Source of the DNA: Labrenzia sp. PHM005
GTDB lineage: Bacteria; Pseudomonadota; Alphaproteobacteria; Rhizobiales; Stappiaceae
Assembly (NCBI RefSeq): GCF_006517275.1
Contig: NZ_CP041191.1
Coordinates: forward strand, 558,001-622,000
Reading direction: 5' to 3'
DNA length: 64,000 nt
Below, piece by piece: positions 7,801-17,314 of this stretch (position 1 is the stretch's first letter; each line of letters opens with the position of its first letter). Both the position numbers and the translations under genes were made by a program. The notes under the pieces were generated by a model. It saw only the letters and a program-made list of their open reading frames with translations, was not told the DNA's origin and did no database searches.

Positions 7801-9585
7801 ATGAGCGGACTGAAACGTTATTTCCCCATTCTTGAATGGGGAAAAACCTATGACAAAGAAACCGCAACCAGCGATCTGGTTGCGGCTGTTATCGTAACGA
7901 TCATGCTCATTCCGCAATCGCTTGCTTATGCCTTGCTGGCGGGACTGCCCCCGGAAGTCGGTCTTTATGCGTCGATTGCACCGCTTGTGGCCTATGCGCT
8001 TTTCGGAACCAGCCGGGCGCTGGCGGTTGGACCGGTTGCCGTGGTCTCTCTGATGACGGCCTCCGCCGTTGGTCAGTTCGCCGAACAAGGAACACCGGAA
8101 TATCTGGGTGCGGCCATTGCGCTCGCCTTCATCTCCGGTCTCATGCTGATGGTGATGGGCTTTTTCCGGCTCGGGTTTCTGGCCAATCTCCTGAGCCATC
8201 CGGTGATCTCCGGCTTCATCACAGCGTCCGGCTTGCTGATTGCCTCCAGCCAGCTGAAACATATTCTCGGTGTTCCGGCGAACGGTCATACGCTTTACGA
8301 AATCCTGTTATCCATCGTTTCAAATTTGAATTCGGTGAACTGGATCACTTTGGTGATTGGCGCGAGCGCAACGGCCTTTTTGTTCTGGGTACGCAAGGGC
8401 CTGAAGAAACTGCTGCTCGATTTGGGTTTGAATCCCTTTCTTGCCGACATCCTGACCAAAGCGGGCCCGGTGGCCGCTGTTGCCGTCACAACCCTGGCTT
8501 CGGCGGTGTTTTCACTTAGTGAGAAAGGCGTGAGGGTTGTCGGCGATATCCCGTCCGGCTTGCCCGTCCCGCAACTGCCGAGTCTTGACAGCGAGCTCTG
8601 GCTCGCGCTTGCCGGGCCGGCGCTGCTGATCTCGGTAATCGGTTTTGTTGAATCTGTGTCCGTTGCCCAAACCTTGGCGGCAAAAAAGCGCCAGCGGATC
8701 GAACCGGATCAGGAACTGATCGGCCTTGGCACCTCAAACATCGCCTCTGCGCTGTCCGGCGGCTATCCGGTCACCGGCGGGTTCGCCCGTTCCGTGGTGA
8801 ATTTCGATGCGGGAGCGGCAACCCCTGCGGCCGGAGCCTATACGGCGGCCGGTATTGCGCTCGCTACATTGTTTTTAACGCCGCTGCTGACCCACTTGCC
8901 TCAGGCGACACTCGCCGCCACGATCATCGTTGCGGTGTTGTCCTTGGTGGATTTTGGCGCTGTTAAACGGACTTTTGCCTACTCAAAAAGCGACTTTTCG
9001 GCGATGGCGGCTACCATTCTGATCACGCTCTTCTTCGGCGTTGAACAAGGGGTTGTTGCCGGTGTTGGCCTCTCAATTGCGCTATACCTCTATCGCAACA
9101 GTCGGCCCCATATGGCAATCGTAGGCGTGGTTCCGGGCACCGAACACTTCCGCAACATCGACCGGCACAAGGTGGTGACCGGTGACCGTGTCCTGACGCT
9201 CCGGGTCGATGAAAGCCTGTTTTTCGCCAACACAAGGTTCCTTGAAGACAAAATCTATGCGCTGGTTGCCGACCGGCCGGACATTGAGCATGTCGTTCTG
9301 ATGTGCCCGGCGGTCAACGAGATCGACGCCAGTGCACTGGAGAGCCTGGAAGAAATCAACCACCGCCTGTCCGATTCCGGCGTCTCTTTTCACTTGTCGG
9401 AAGTTAAGGGCCCAGTGATGGACCGGCTCAAGAGAACGGACTTCCTGGACCATCTGACCGGCCAGGTCTTCCTGAGCCAATATGAGGCGCTGGTGACCTT
9501 AGACCCGCTGACAGCCCATATCTCGGAATCGCACACGCCGAAAAAACCGGCCCGGTCAGATGTCTGGGCAGGCCCTGAAATCTGA
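7801..9585 (+). CDS. SulP-family anion transporter with STAS domain
   Basis: A 594-residue protein with 10 or more hydrophobic segments. The early motif MLIPQSLAYALLAGLPPEVGLYAS is the SulP (SLC26) signature. A cytoplasmic STAS domain occupies about residues 450-560 (LRVDESLFFANTRFLED, then HVVLMCPAVNEIDASALESL). SulP carriers move sulfate, bicarbonate or other anions. Its location right after a sulfide oxidation operon suggests sulfate or sulfite exchange, but a terminator separates the two, so it may have its own promoter in 7742-7800. No clear ribosome binding site is visible before the ATG. Substrate unknown. Confidence 0.88.
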   Translation: MSGLKRYFPILEWGKTYDKETATSDLVAAVIVTIMLIPQSLAYALLAGLPPEVGLYASIAPLVAYALFGTSRALAVGPVAVVSLMTASAVGQFAEQGTPEYLGAAIALAFISGLMLMVMGFFRLGFLANLLSHPVISGFITASGLLIASSQLKHILGVPANGHTLYEILLSIVSNLNSVNWITLVIGASATAFLFWVRKGLKKLLLDLGLNPFLADILTKAGPVAAVAVTTLASAVFSLSEKGVRVVGDIPSGLPVPQLPSLDSELWLALAGPALLISVIGFVESVSVAQTLAAKKRQRIEPDQELIGLGTSNIASALSGGYPVTGGFARSVVNFDAGAATPAAGAYTAAGIALATLFLTPLLTHLPQATLAATIIVAVLSLVDFGAVKRTFAYSKSDFSAMAATILITLFFGVEQGVVAGVGLSIALYLYRNSRPHMAIVGVVPGTEHFRNIDRHKVVTGDRVLTLRVDESLFFANTRFLEDKIYALVADRPDIEHVVLMCPAVNEIDASALESLEEINHRLSDSGVSFHLSEVKGPVMDRLKRTDFLDHLTGQVFLSQYEALVTLDPLTAHISESHTPKKPARSDVWAGPEI

Positions 9586-9597
9586 TTGACCAGAGGG

Positions 9598-10086
9598 TTA
9601 ATCTTGGATGTTTTGCGCGGATTGAAGAACCGGCTGGATCGCTTCACAAAAGCGGAAATGCACAGGCGGACGTTCGCCTTCCTGCACCATCAGACCGTTC
9701 GTGCCTCGCGGCTGCACAGTAACCAATTCGATTGCCTCACCGCCATCGTTCAACAGGCAATTGATCGCCGCGCGCTGGGTTCTCAGCTTGTCTTTCTCCG
9801 CACCATAGACCTGGCAAATCCGGCCCGGCGTTTCCAAAAGGCCGCGATAGATCGCAATCGCTGATCCGGGTGCATTGCGGTCAATACGGGGTGCCGGGCA
9901 GTTGCTCATATCCCGGACCCAAATGCCTTGGGCAAACTCTGCGAACCGCAAATCCAGCGTCTTGCCCTTTAGCAGCGGCGCCGACCGGGGAACCGACAGT
10001 TTCCGGTCACCCTTTCCCGCGACCGCAGGTGCTGAGAACGCCGCCGTGAGCGCAAGAATAACCACACCCAAGATGCACCGGTTCAT
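9598..10086 (-). CDS. Secreted protein of unknown function
   Basis: A 162-residue product that I do not recognise. The first 24 residues (MNRCILGVVILALTAAFSAP, then AVAG) form a good Sec signal peptide. The mature part has four cysteines, in contexts NCPAPR, ICQVY, NCLLND and FCEAIQ, which could form two disulfides. The start at 10086 is set by GGAGGGG just upstream; the open frame extends further but lacks a signal. It is convergent with the SulP gene (12 bp between stops) and diverges from mmcB. Function cannot be inferred. Confidence 0.65.
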   Translation of the reverse strand: MNRCILGVVILALTAAFSAPAVAGKGDRKLSVPRSAPLLKGKTLDLRFAEFAQGIWVRDMSNCPAPRIDRNAPGSAIAIYRGLLETPGRICQVYGAEKDKLRTQRAAINCLLNDGGEAIELVTVQPRGTNGLMVQEGERPPVHFRFCEAIQPVLQSAQNIQD

Positions 10087-10199
10087 AGAAATTCCCCTCC
10101 AGTGGGACCGCCCCATGTTCCTCACGCGTCCCGCAAACCCAAATGGAGACAATTTCTCGGCGGACGTCAACTTCTGCGATATGCCAGCTTGCATTTTTC

Positions 10200-10214
10200 G
10201 AACAAAAATGGAAC
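10200..10214. promoter_or_regulatory. LexA (SOS) box, alphaproteobacterial type
   Basis: GAAC-N7-GAAC (GAAC at 10200-10203 and 10211-10214) matches the direct-repeat LexA box of Alphaproteobacteria (GTTC-N7-GTTC on the other strand). It ends 9 bp before the mmcB start and lies in the gap shared with the divergent secreted-protein gene. MmcB belongs to the SOS set in Caulobacter, which agrees with the site. Confidence 0.7.
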
Positions 10215-10223
10215 AAAAAAGGA

Positions 10224-10733
10224 ATGAAAACCGATAATCATTCGGCAAGCGGGCGAATTGAGCTGAATGACCCGCTTGCAGACGGCCGCCAATCGGAGAC
10301 CGCGATCAAGGTCTGGCGCGGGGCGGCCCGGCTCATGCGCCAGCGCCAATTCGCCTGTGCGGCCGAAGTTACACTCGCATCAGCCCGGCGCGCCGACCTT
10401 CTGGCGCTTGGTCCAAAACACGAGCTTTGGATCATCGAGGTCAAATCCTCGGTGGCTGATTTTCGGGCCGACCATAAATGGCCAGACTACCGGCAGCATT
10501 GTGACCGGTTTTATTTTGCCACCCATCCAGATGTGCCTTTGGACATTTTTCCAGAGGAGGCAGGCCTGATCGTCTCAGACGGGTTTGGCGCTGAAATTCT
10601 GCGGGAAGCACCCGAGCACAAAGTCGCGGCCGCCACACGAAAGGCGGTCACTCTCCGCTTTGCTCAAGCCACAGCCAACCGGCTGCATGATCTTCTCGAC
10701 CCCGACGGGCGCCGGTTTTTCGACGGCCTTTAA
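10224..10733 (+). CDS. mmcB: MmcB-family DNA repair protein
   Basis: A 169-residue protein with a PD-(D/E)XK-like nuclease core: ARRADLLALG followed by LWIIEVKSSVADFRADHKWPDY. This is the conserved MmcB block, with the acidic residue and the E-x-K pair. MmcB proteins are SOS-induced and needed for mitomycin C resistance in Caulobacter. The LexA box directly upstream supports the assignment. The ATG at 10224 has AAGGA almost touching it, so the exact start and leader are uncertain; the frame is open upstream to 10143. Confidence 0.85.
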   Translation: MKTDNHSASGRIELNDPLADGRQSETAIKVWRGAARLMRQRQFACAAEVTLASARRADLLALGPKHELWIIEVKSSVADFRADHKWPDYRQHCDRFYFATHPDVPLDIFPEEAGLIVSDGFGAEILREAPEHKVAAATRKAVTLRFAQATANRLHDLLDPDGRRFFDGL

Positions 10734-10836
10734 GCACCGCTATCCTATTCAAGAACGGATCAAGGAAGGTTGCAGTGAAACGGCCACACAGGGTCAACGC
10801 GGACGTTGGCCATTTCCATAAAAGCACAAATTGCCA

Positions 10837-10889
10837 CCCCGGCCTTGAGCCGGGGTCACGACGACATCGGTCCCGGCTCAAGGCCGGGA
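10837..10889. repeat. Palindromic intergenic repeat pair
   Basis: Two short hairpins, CCCCGGC-CTTGA-GCCGGGG (10837-10855) and TCCCGGC-TCAAG-GCCGGGA (10871-10889), are inverted copies of each other and form a larger palindrome. Similar CCCGGCCTTGAGCCGGG sequences are scattered through alphaproteobacterial genomes. It lies between the convergent mmcB and xylA genes and may also act as a transcription end. The 10734-10911 gap holds nothing else I can see. Confidence 0.7.
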
Positions 10890-10911
10890 CAGCTACTCCT
10901 AAGAAGAAAGA

Positions 10912-12231
10912 TCAAACAAACAGGTTCGTCAGACTTTCTAGATATTCCTGTTTGCCGGAGACCGGCTGCGGTTCCAGATCTTTCGCGTGCACCCGCTCGG
11001 CTAAAGTTTCCAAAGAACCGCCACCGTTCAGGATTTCCTGGTTTTCCGGTTTTTGCCAACCGGCATAGCGGTCATCGACAAAACCTTTCAGGCGACCATC
11101 TTCAATCATTTCGGCAGCTGCCTTCAGGCCGCGGGCAATAGCATCTGCCGAGCCGACATGGGCCTGGATCAGATCGACCGGGTCGAGTGATTGCCGGCGC
11201 AGTTTGGCGTCGAAGTTGGTGCCGCCGGAGGTAAAGCCGCCGGCCATCAGGATCTCGTAATAAGCCAGTGCCAGTTCCGGCACATTCATACCAAAATGAT
11301 CGGTGTCCCAACCGCATTGATAGTCATTGCGGTTCATGTCGACAGAGCCGAAAATGCCGAGCGAGCGGGCCATATGCAGCTCGTGCTCAAACGAATGACC
11401 GGCGAGGATCGCATGGCCCTGTTCGATGTTCATCTTGACTTCGTGTTCCAGACCATAAGCCTTTAGGAAGCCGTAGACGGTCGCAACATCATAGTCATAT
11501 TGGTGTTTTGAAGGTTCTTGCGGCTTCGGTTCGATCAGGATGGCGCCCTTAAAGCCAATCTTGTGTTTATATTCCACCACCATGTTCAAGAACCGGCCCA
11601 GCTGGTCCAGTTCCTGTTTGATGCTGGTGTTGAGCAGGGTTTCATAGCCCTCTCGGCCGCCCCAAAGCACATAGTTCTCGCCGCGCAGGCGGTAAGTGAC
11701 GTCCATGGCGTTTTTCACCTGAGCCGCCGCATAGGCAAAGACATCCGGGTTCGGATTGGTCGCAGCCCCGGACATGTAGCGCCGGTTGGAGAACATGTTC
11801 GCTGTACCCCAGAGAAGCTTCACGCCAGTATCAGCCATCTTCTTTGCAAAGATATCGGCAATGGCATTCACATTCGCATTGCTTTCGGCCAGCGTCTTGC
11901 CTTCCGGCGCAATATCGCGGTCGTGGAAAGTGAAGAACGGCATCCCGAGGATCTGGAACATTTCGAAAGCAACATCGGCTTTGAGTTTTGCTTGTTCCAT
12001 CGGATCGCCGCTGGCTGCCATCCAAGTGCGGTTGAAGGTCTCACCGCCAAAGGGGTCAGATCCCGGCCAGCAGAAGTTATGCCAGTAACAAACGGCAAAC
12101 CGCAGATGGTCTTCCATGCGCTTGCCGAAGACCACTTCATCCTTGTTGTAGTGGCGGTAGGTCAGCGGGTCGCGGCTGTCGGGTCCGGCAAATTGGATCG
12201 GCTGCAAATCGCCGAAAAAACCAGTGCTCAT
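10912..12231 (-). CDS. xylA: Xylose isomerase
   Basis: A 439-residue class II xylose isomerase that converts D-xylose to D-xylulose with two divalent metals. Diagnostic stretches are [20 protein letters not shown] near residue 45, [13 protein letters not shown] near 187, [18 protein letters not shown] near 230 and [18 protein letters not shown] near 270. The ATG at 12231 has AAGGAG upstream; the longer frame to 12285 adds residues from the end of xylB and lacks a site. It lies 11 bp downstream of xylB in the same transcript. Confidence 0.95.
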   Translation of the reverse strand: MSTGFFGDLQPIQFAGPDSRDPLTYRHYNKDEVVFGKRMEDHLRFAVCYWHNFCWPGSDPFGGETFNRTWMAASGDPMEQAKLKADVAFEMFQILGMPFFTFHDRDIAPEGKTLAESNANVNAIADIFAKKMADTGVKLLWGTANMFSNRRYMSGAATNPNPDVFAYAAAQVKNAMDVTYRLRGENYVLWGGREGYETLLNTSIKQELDQLGRFLNMVVEYKHKIGFKGAILIEPKPQEPSKHQYDYDVATVYGFLKAYGLEHEVKMNIEQGHAILAGHSFEHELHMARSLGIFGSVDMNRNDYQCGWDTDHFGMNVPELALAYYEILMAGGFTSGGTNFDAKLRRQSLDPVDLIQAHVGSADAIARGLKAAAEMIEDGRLKGFVDDRYAGWQKPENQEILNGGGSLETLAERVHAKDLEPQPVSGKQEYLESLTNLFV

Positions 12232-12242
12232 GAATTTTCTCC

Positions 12243-13694
12243 TTAGAAACCGGCTTGCTTGAGCGCCGGATAAAGCTTGCGCCACCGCTGATAAGCATCG
12301 GCGTAGGCGGGAATGAGGGTGGGGTTTGGATCAATGGTCGTTTTGAGGGCGGGTTTGGAAAAAATCCCGTCCGCTGACCCAAGCGCAGCGGCTTGTCCCA
12401 ACCGGGCAGCACCCAGCGAAGCGCCAAAGTCACCGTCGATCGGAACTTCGATCGTTACTTCCAAAAGACTGGCGATGATTTCCAGCCAAGTTTGTGAGCG
12501 GGACCCGCCCCCGACGGCCAGAAGACGATCCACCTTGGTCCCTGCAGCGCTTAAGGCGCTGAGGCAGTCCTTCAAGGCGAAAGCAACACCATCCAAGACC
12601 GCATGGGTTAGCTCTGCATCATCCGTCTCATGCGAAATACCGGCAAAACCGGCGCGGATCGCAACGTCATTGTGCGGTGTGCGTTCACCGCCAAGATACG
12701 GCAGAAAAGATACGTTCGAAGGCCCGGATACAGCACCAAGCGCCGCTGTCAGATCACCAGGGGCCGCCTTCAGCCGGCCGGCAAGCCAATTCAGGCTATC
12801 GGTCGCCGACAGGATCACCCCCATCTGATGCCAGGTGTTTGGGACGGCATGGCAAAAGGCATGAACAGCGTTGTCTACATTGGGCGAGAACCGGTCGTTG
12901 GTGACAAAGAGAACCCCCGAGGTGCCGAGCGACACAAAACCGGAACCGGGCTCGACCGCCCCGACGCCGCAAGCGGATGCAGCATTGTCACCACCGCCGC
13001 CCGCGACAACAGGAGCGGTGTCAAAGCCCCAACGGGCACAAAGGTCTGATTTGACCTGACCGGAAACTTCCGACCCCTCAACAAGTCTTGGCATGTTGCC
13101 GCGGGACAAGCCTGTCGCGGCCAGAAGATCATCACTCCAGTCCCGTTTGGCAACATCAAGCCACAACGTGCCGGCACTGTCGGACATATCGCCAGCATAG
13201 ATGCCAGTCAGCCGAAAACGCACATAGTCCTTCGGCAGCAAGACCATTTCGGTCCTGGCGAAGATCTCGGGTTCATTCTCGCGCACCCACTGCAGTTTCG
13301 GTGCTGTAAACCCTGGCATCACACGATTGCCGCCAAGGCTTAGAAACTTCGGTTCAGCTTTTTCCAGATCTGCACATTGCTTGGCCGACCGGCCATCGTT
13401 CCAGAGAATACAGGGACGGAGCGGCTTGTCTGCCGCATCCAGCAGCGTAGCCCCATGCATGTGGCCGGAGAGGCCGATACCCTTAACGGCTGCAAGCTCC
13501 TTAGGCACTTGATCCTTGAGGCTGTCCAAAACGGTTTCGCAGGCCGTCCACCAACTGTCCGGATCTTGTTCAGACCAGCCGGGATGCGGGCGCTCCACCG
13601 TCAGATCCGCAGTCGCAGAAGCAATCAATGCCTGATTTTCATCCAATAGGATCGCTTTGACAGAGCTGGTGCCAATATCAAGGCCAATGTTCAT
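12243..13694 (-). CDS. xylB: Xylulokinase
   Basis: A 483-residue FGGY-family kinase that phosphorylates D-xylulose to xylulose 5-phosphate. Signatures are [18 protein letters not shown] at the start, [13 protein letters not shown] near residue 75, and [19 protein letters not shown] near 390, the FGGY ATP-site motif. The length is normal for XylB. It precedes xylA in one transcript and lies about 105 bp downstream of the transporter genes, from which it is separated by a hairpin. Confidence 0.95.
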   Translation of the reverse strand: MNIGLDIGTSSVKAILLDENQALIASATADLTVERPHPGWSEQDPDSWWTACETVLDSLKDQVPKELAAVKGIGLSGHMHGATLLDAADKPLRPCILWNDGRSAKQCADLEKAEPKFLSLGGNRVMPGFTAPKLQWVRENEPEIFARTEMVLLPKDYVRFRLTGIYAGDMSDSAGTLWLDVAKRDWSDDLLAATGLSRGNMPRLVEGSEVSGQVKSDLCARWGFDTAPVVAGGGGDNAASACGVGAVEPGSGFVSLGTSGVLFVTNDRFSPNVDNAVHAFCHAVPNTWHQMGVILSATDSLNWLAGRLKAAPGDLTAALGAVSGPSNVSFLPYLGGERTPHNDVAIRAGFAGISHETDDAELTHAVLDGVAFALKDCLSALSAAGTKVDRLLAVGGGSRSQTWLEIIASLLEVTIEVPIDGDFGASLGAARLGQAAALGSADGIFSKPALKTTIDPNPTLIPAYADAYQRWRKLYPALKQAGF

Positions 13695-13726
13695 GAGGTG
13701 CGTTCCTCATTTGAGTTCAAAAGAAT

Positions 13727-13757
13727 GTGCCAGCGGTGAACTGGCACGCATTTTTTT
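13727..13757. terminator. Hairpin between the xylose ABC genes and xylB
   Basis: GTGCCAG / CTGGCAC (13727-13733 and 13741-13747) form a 7-bp stem. On the minus strand it is followed by ATTCTTTT, and on the plus strand by GCATTTTTTT. It may partly end transcription from the transporter genes before xylBA. Confidence 0.5.
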
Positions 13758-13800
13758 GCCCCGGCCGGAGGCGGTTCACTCTCCGGCCAAAGCTCTATAC

Positions 13801-14589
13801 TTAAGCGGCGGCGATCTCCGGATTGATCGCGCCCGGACCCGGGATGGCGCCCGGAGGGCATTTGCCGAGAATGATCATGCCCAGAAGATCGTCTTCGCTG
13901 ACCTTGTCGACCTCTACGATACCGACAACCTGGCCGTTTTTCATCACGGCCGCCCGGTCGCACATGGCTTTCACCTGGTGAATGTCATGGTCGATCAGGA
14001 AGATGCCGAGGCCCTGTTTTTTGAGCTCCTGGATCAGGTCAGTCACCATCTGGGTTTCATGAACGCCGAGGGCTGCTGTCGGCTCATCCATGATCAGGAT
14101 CCGGGCATTGAAGTAAACCGCTCTGGCGATCGCCACCGATTGGCGCTGGCCACCCGACAGAGCCTTTACTGGCGCCTTGAACTTTTTGAAGTTCGGGTTG
14201 AGCCGGCCCATGATCTTCCGGGTTTCCGCTTCCATGGCGTCGTCGTCGACAAACCCGAGCGGGGTAGTCAATTCCCGGCCAAGGAACAGGTTTGAAGCTG
14301 CATCGAGATTGTCCGCCAGAGCGAGCGTCTGGTAGATCGTCTCGATATTGAGCGCGCGGGCATCGCGCGGCGAATGGATGTTGACGGTTTTGCCGTCGAT
14401 CCGGATTTCGCCGCTGTCGGCCTTATAGGCGCCGGACAGGATCTTGATCAGCGTCGATTTTCCGGCGCCGTTGTGGCCAAGCAGACCGACCACTTCGCCT
14501 GGAAACAAGTCCACCGTGGCGTGATCGACAGCATGCACCCCACCAAAGGAAATGCAGATGTCGTTGAGTTCAACGAGAGGCGTTGTCAT
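13801..14589 (-). CDS. Xylose ABC transporter ATPase, single ABC domain
   Basis: A 262-residue ATPase with Walker [10 protein letters not shown] (about residue 37), signature LSGGQRQ, Walker B ILIMDEPT and switch histidine LIDHD. It energises the adjacent permease. At this length it has one ABC domain, whereas E. coli XylG has two (about 510 residues); it resembles the FrcA form found in rhizobia. It starts 2 bp after the permease stop and has GGGAG upstream. Xylose specificity comes from the neighbouring xylF, xylB and xylA. Confidence 0.85.
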   Translation of the reverse strand: MTTPLVELNDICISFGGVHAVDHATVDLFPGEVVGLLGHNGAGKSTLIKILSGAYKADSGEIRIDGKTVNIHSPRDARALNIETIYQTLALADNLDAASNLFLGRELTTPLGFVDDDAMEAETRKIMGRLNPNFKKFKAPVKALSGGQRQSVAIARAVYFNARILIMDEPTAALGVHETQMVTDLIQELKKQGLGIFLIDHDIHQVKAMCDRAAVMKNGQVVGIVEVDKVSEDDLLGMIILGKCPPGAIPGPGAINPEIAAA

Positions 14590-14591
14590 GT

Positions 14592-15881
14592 TCAGTCTCC
14601 CGTACGTTTGCGGTAGATGATGTCAACCAGGACGGCGAGTACAAGCACAACGCCAACCACGATGTTTTGCAGCGGCGCATCAACGCCAACCATGGCCATG
14701 CCCGATTGCAGGGATTGCATGATCAGTGCCCCGAGGATCGCGCCATAAATGGTGCCTACGCCGCCGGCAAGTGCGGTGCCGCCAATTACGGCGGCGGCGA
14801 TTACTCTAAGCTCATCGAGTGTGCCGATATCATTGGTTGAAAAACCAAGACGGGCCGAGGCCACGGCCGCAGCGAGCGCACAGAGGCCGCCCATGATAGC
14901 GAACACCTTCACGGTCAGGAACCGTGTGTTGATACCAGAGAGTTCCGATGCGTCCGGATTGCCGCCGGTGGCGAAGATGTACCGTCCCAGCCGGGTCCGT
15001 TGTGCAACGACAGTCATGATGACGGCAATCACAATCAAGAGCAGGACTGAATAGGGAATGCCATAGCCCATGGTCAGACCTTCCGGCAGAGTTTCTCCAG
15101 AGGCTTCGAAAATCCGTTTCAAGCGGGCTTTCGGAATGTCGTAGGCGTTCAGGATCGCAACAAAGCCAAGAATGGAAACCGTTGTGATACCGGCCATAAC
15201 AACCTCGGCCCACATCGGCTTAACCGGGAAGCCGTGCGCGGATTTCCTCCGGCGCGAGGCAACTTGCAGCCAAAGCACTGCGCCAACGGCGAGGACGCCG
15301 AGGATCCACGACCCGGTTTCACCCATAGTACCGCCGATGCCACCAATCATGGTGAAGGTTTCATCGAGCGGACCAATTGTCTGGCCGCTGGTGATGAACC
15401 AGGCGACATTGCGCCAAACCAGCAGTCCGCCAAGAGTGACAATAAAGGCCGGGATTCCAAGATACCCGATCATCCAGCCCTGGAATGCACCGATGATACA
15501 TCCAACCACAACGCCGGACAGGATCGCGAGAACCCAGATCCCCGAGTGACCAAGACCCATGAATTGGGGCAGAACATCCGTCTGTACCACTGCCATAACA
15601 GCTGCGACGGTCGCCAGAAGCGAACCCACAGACAGATCGATATGGCGGGTGACGATGACAAAGACCATGCCGGTTGCCATGATGGCTACAGATACGGTTT
15701 GGATCGTCAGATTGAAGATGTTGCGCGGGGTCAGAAACCGGCCATCAGTAAACACATTGAAGACCAGACACAGGACGATGAACGCCCCGATCATCCCCAG
15801 AAGGCGCGTGTCGAGCTGCAACGCGGTAAAGAAGTTTCGTGCTGCCGGGCTTTTTGAGCCGGACAGTGCCGTATCGGACAT
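14592..15881 (-). CDS. xylH: Xylose ABC transporter permease
   Basis: A 429-residue permease of the BPD_transp_2 family with about ten hydrophobic segments. [17 protein letters not shown] near residue 92 and [20 protein letters not shown] near 310 are typical of sugar permeases of the XylH/RbsC class. It forms the membrane channel between the XylF binding protein and the ATPase encoded next to it. The start has GGAG upstream (AGCAGGAGTAACCTCA). Confidence 0.9.
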   Translation of the reverse strand: MSDTALSGSKSPAARNFFTALQLDTRLLGMIGAFIVLCLVFNVFTDGRFLTPRNIFNLTIQTVSVAIMATGMVFVIVTRHIDLSVGSLLATVAAVMAVVQTDVLPQFMGLGHSGIWVLAILSGVVVGCIIGAFQGWMIGYLGIPAFIVTLGGLLVWRNVAWFITSGQTIGPLDETFTMIGGIGGTMGETGSWILGVLAVGAVLWLQVASRRRKSAHGFPVKPMWAEVVMAGITTVSILGFVAILNAYDIPKARLKRIFEASGETLPEGLTMGYGIPYSVLLLIVIAVIMTVVAQRTRLGRYIFATGGNPDASELSGINTRFLTVKVFAIMGGLCALAAAVASARLGFSTNDIGTLDELRVIAAAVIGGTALAGGVGTIYGAILGALIMQSLQSGMAMVGVDAPLQNIVVGVVLVLAVLVDIIYRKRTGD

Positions 15882-15968
15882 TGAGGTTACTCCTGCTTGG
15901 AGACCATTTGCTTTTACGAGCCGGGTGGCCTGCCCCCGGGGATTCAGCCGTTCCGGCGTCCCTGTCGG

Positions 15969-15994
15969 GCGGCCCGGAAAAGGTCCCGGGCCGC
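15969..15994 (-). promoter_or_regulatory. Stem-loop between the binding-protein and permease genes
   Basis: GCGGCCCGG (15969-15977) pairs with CCGGGCCGC (15986-15994) across an 8-base loop. On the transcribed strand no U-run follows, so it is more likely an mRNA-stabilising or attenuating hairpin that favours XylF over the permease than a full terminator. Confidence 0.5.
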
Positions 15995-16010
15995 GCGTTT
16001 TTGAAGGTGT

Positions 16011-17042
16011 TTAGTTACAAGGTGCAGGGCCGTTTTCGACGCCCTGGCAGAGATCTTCCTTGGAAATCCAGCCCGCATCGACGACAGCCGTCAGGTTGTC
16101 TTGCGTGACCGGAAGCGGTGCCAGGAACTTTGCGGTCAGCTCTGTACCACCTGGAGAGGTCCAGGCGTTTGCACCGTCCACGGAGGACATGTCACCGCCT
16201 TTAGCGAGCGCTACAGCGATTTCCCCGGCTGCTTTGCCGAGATCGCGGGCGTCTTTCCAGACGGATACGGTCTGGGTGCCACGGGCAACGCGGTTCAGCG
16301 CGGCATGATCGCCATCCTGACCGGACACAGGCGTGCCTTCCATGCCCTGGGCCGTTAGAGCGGCAACAACACCACCGGCGGTGCCGTCGTTGGAGGCCAC
16401 AACAGCATCAACCTTGTTGTCGTTCGCGGTCAGGATCTGTTCCATGTTGCGCTGAGCATTCGCTGGCAACCAGCCATCGGTGTAGGCTTCACCAACAATC
16501 TTGATATCACCGCCATCAATTGCAGCCTGCAGGATTTCCTGCTGACCGCCACGCAGGAAGTCCGCGTTCGGATCCGTTGGGGACCCTTTGATCATGACGT
16601 AGTTGCCCTTCGGCTGAGCAGCCAGAACAGCGCGTGCCTGCATGCGGCCAACTTCGACGTTGTCAAACGTCAGATAAAACGCACGATTGTCGTCGATCAA
16701 ACGGTCGTAACCGACAACCGGAATGCCTTCGTCAGCGGCAGCCTGAACAGCTGGGCCGATCGCTTGAGCGTCTTGAGCCAGAATGATCAGAGCGTTGGCA
16801 CCCTGTGCGATCAAGGCTTCAACATCAGACAGCTGTTTTGCAGACGAGCTTTGTGCATCGGCGGAGATGTAGGAAGCGCCTGCAGCCTCCAGAGCACCCT
16901 TGATTGCAGCCTCATCAGTTTTCCAGCGCTCTTCCTGGAAGTTTGACCAGCTGACGCCAACAACAATGTCAGCAGCATTGGCCGCGGTCAAAGCGGTCGC
17001 GGACATAAGGGCGCCCGCCAGCAGAGTGGTGAACTTGCGCAT
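16011..17042 (-). CDS. xylF: D-xylose periplasmic binding protein
   Basis: A 343-residue protein with a clear Sec signal peptide (MRKFTTLLAGALMSATALTA, cleavage near ANA-AD). The mature part begins IVVGVSWSNFQEERWKTDE and includes ALIILAQDAQAIGPAV and VVASNDGTAGGVVAALTAQG, all characteristic of XylF in the Peripla_BP_4 family. It captures xylose for the ABC permease. It is the first gene of the transporter operon, with GGAGG upstream of the ATG, and diverges from the ROK regulator. Confidence 0.93.
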   Translation of the reverse strand: MRKFTTLLAGALMSATALTAANAADIVVGVSWSNFQEERWKTDEAAIKGALEAAGASYISADAQSSSAKQLSDVEALIAQGANALIILAQDAQAIGPAVQAAADEGIPVVGYDRLIDDNRAFYLTFDNVEVGRMQARAVLAAQPKGNYVMIKGSPTDPNADFLRGGQQEILQAAIDGGDIKIVGEAYTDGWLPANAQRNMEQILTANDNKVDAVVASNDGTAGGVVAALTAQGMEGTPVSGQDGDHAALNRVARGTQTVSVWKDARDLGKAAGEIAVALAKGGDMSSVDGANAWTSPGGTELTAKFLAPLPVTQDNLTAVVDAGWISKEDLCQGVENGPAPCN

Positions 17043-17092
17043 CGTGTTACTTCCTCCCGTTGGCGCAGCCTGAGTGTCTTTTAGCTCCGCCC

Positions 17093-17109
17093 AAAAAATA
17101 CAATTTTGT
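17093..17109. promoter_or_regulatory. Candidate xylose-regulator operator, xylF side
   Basis: The 17-mer AAAAAATACAATTTTGT lies about 50 bp upstream of xylF. It matches the 17-mer at 17282-17298 near the regulator start in 13 of 17 positions. A ROK repressor acting at both divergent promoters would need such a pair. Assignment is by context only. Confidence 0.4.
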
Positions 17110-17281
17110 CTGGACCGAAACGTTTCCGGCCATAGATGGGTCAGCTTTGTTGTTATTTTTTTTGGACCCCGAAAAAAAGTTGCTCTAAAGCGCGGCTCCT
17201 GTCAACATGGTTTTGTAAAACTTTCCGTGCGAAGAGGGGACTTCGGACGTAAAAGATAATAAAAGCCCGGAAAACGCGGCG

Positions 17282-17298
17282 TAAATATACAATTTGGG
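17282..17298. promoter_or_regulatory. Candidate xylose-regulator operator, regulator side
   Basis: TAAATATACAATTTGGG lies 16 bp before the ROK regulator start and shares the core ATACAATTT, in the same orientation, with the copy near xylF. It would allow autoregulation. Confidence 0.4.
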
Positions 17299-17314
17299 AG
17301 CGAGCGCTAGCAAC

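Noticed and set aside
9586..9601. TTGACCAGAGGGTTAA, 12 of 14 matches to the RutR consensus
   Set aside because: It lies at the 3' ends of two convergent genes, not in a promoter, and one such match by chance is not surprising in a window of this size.
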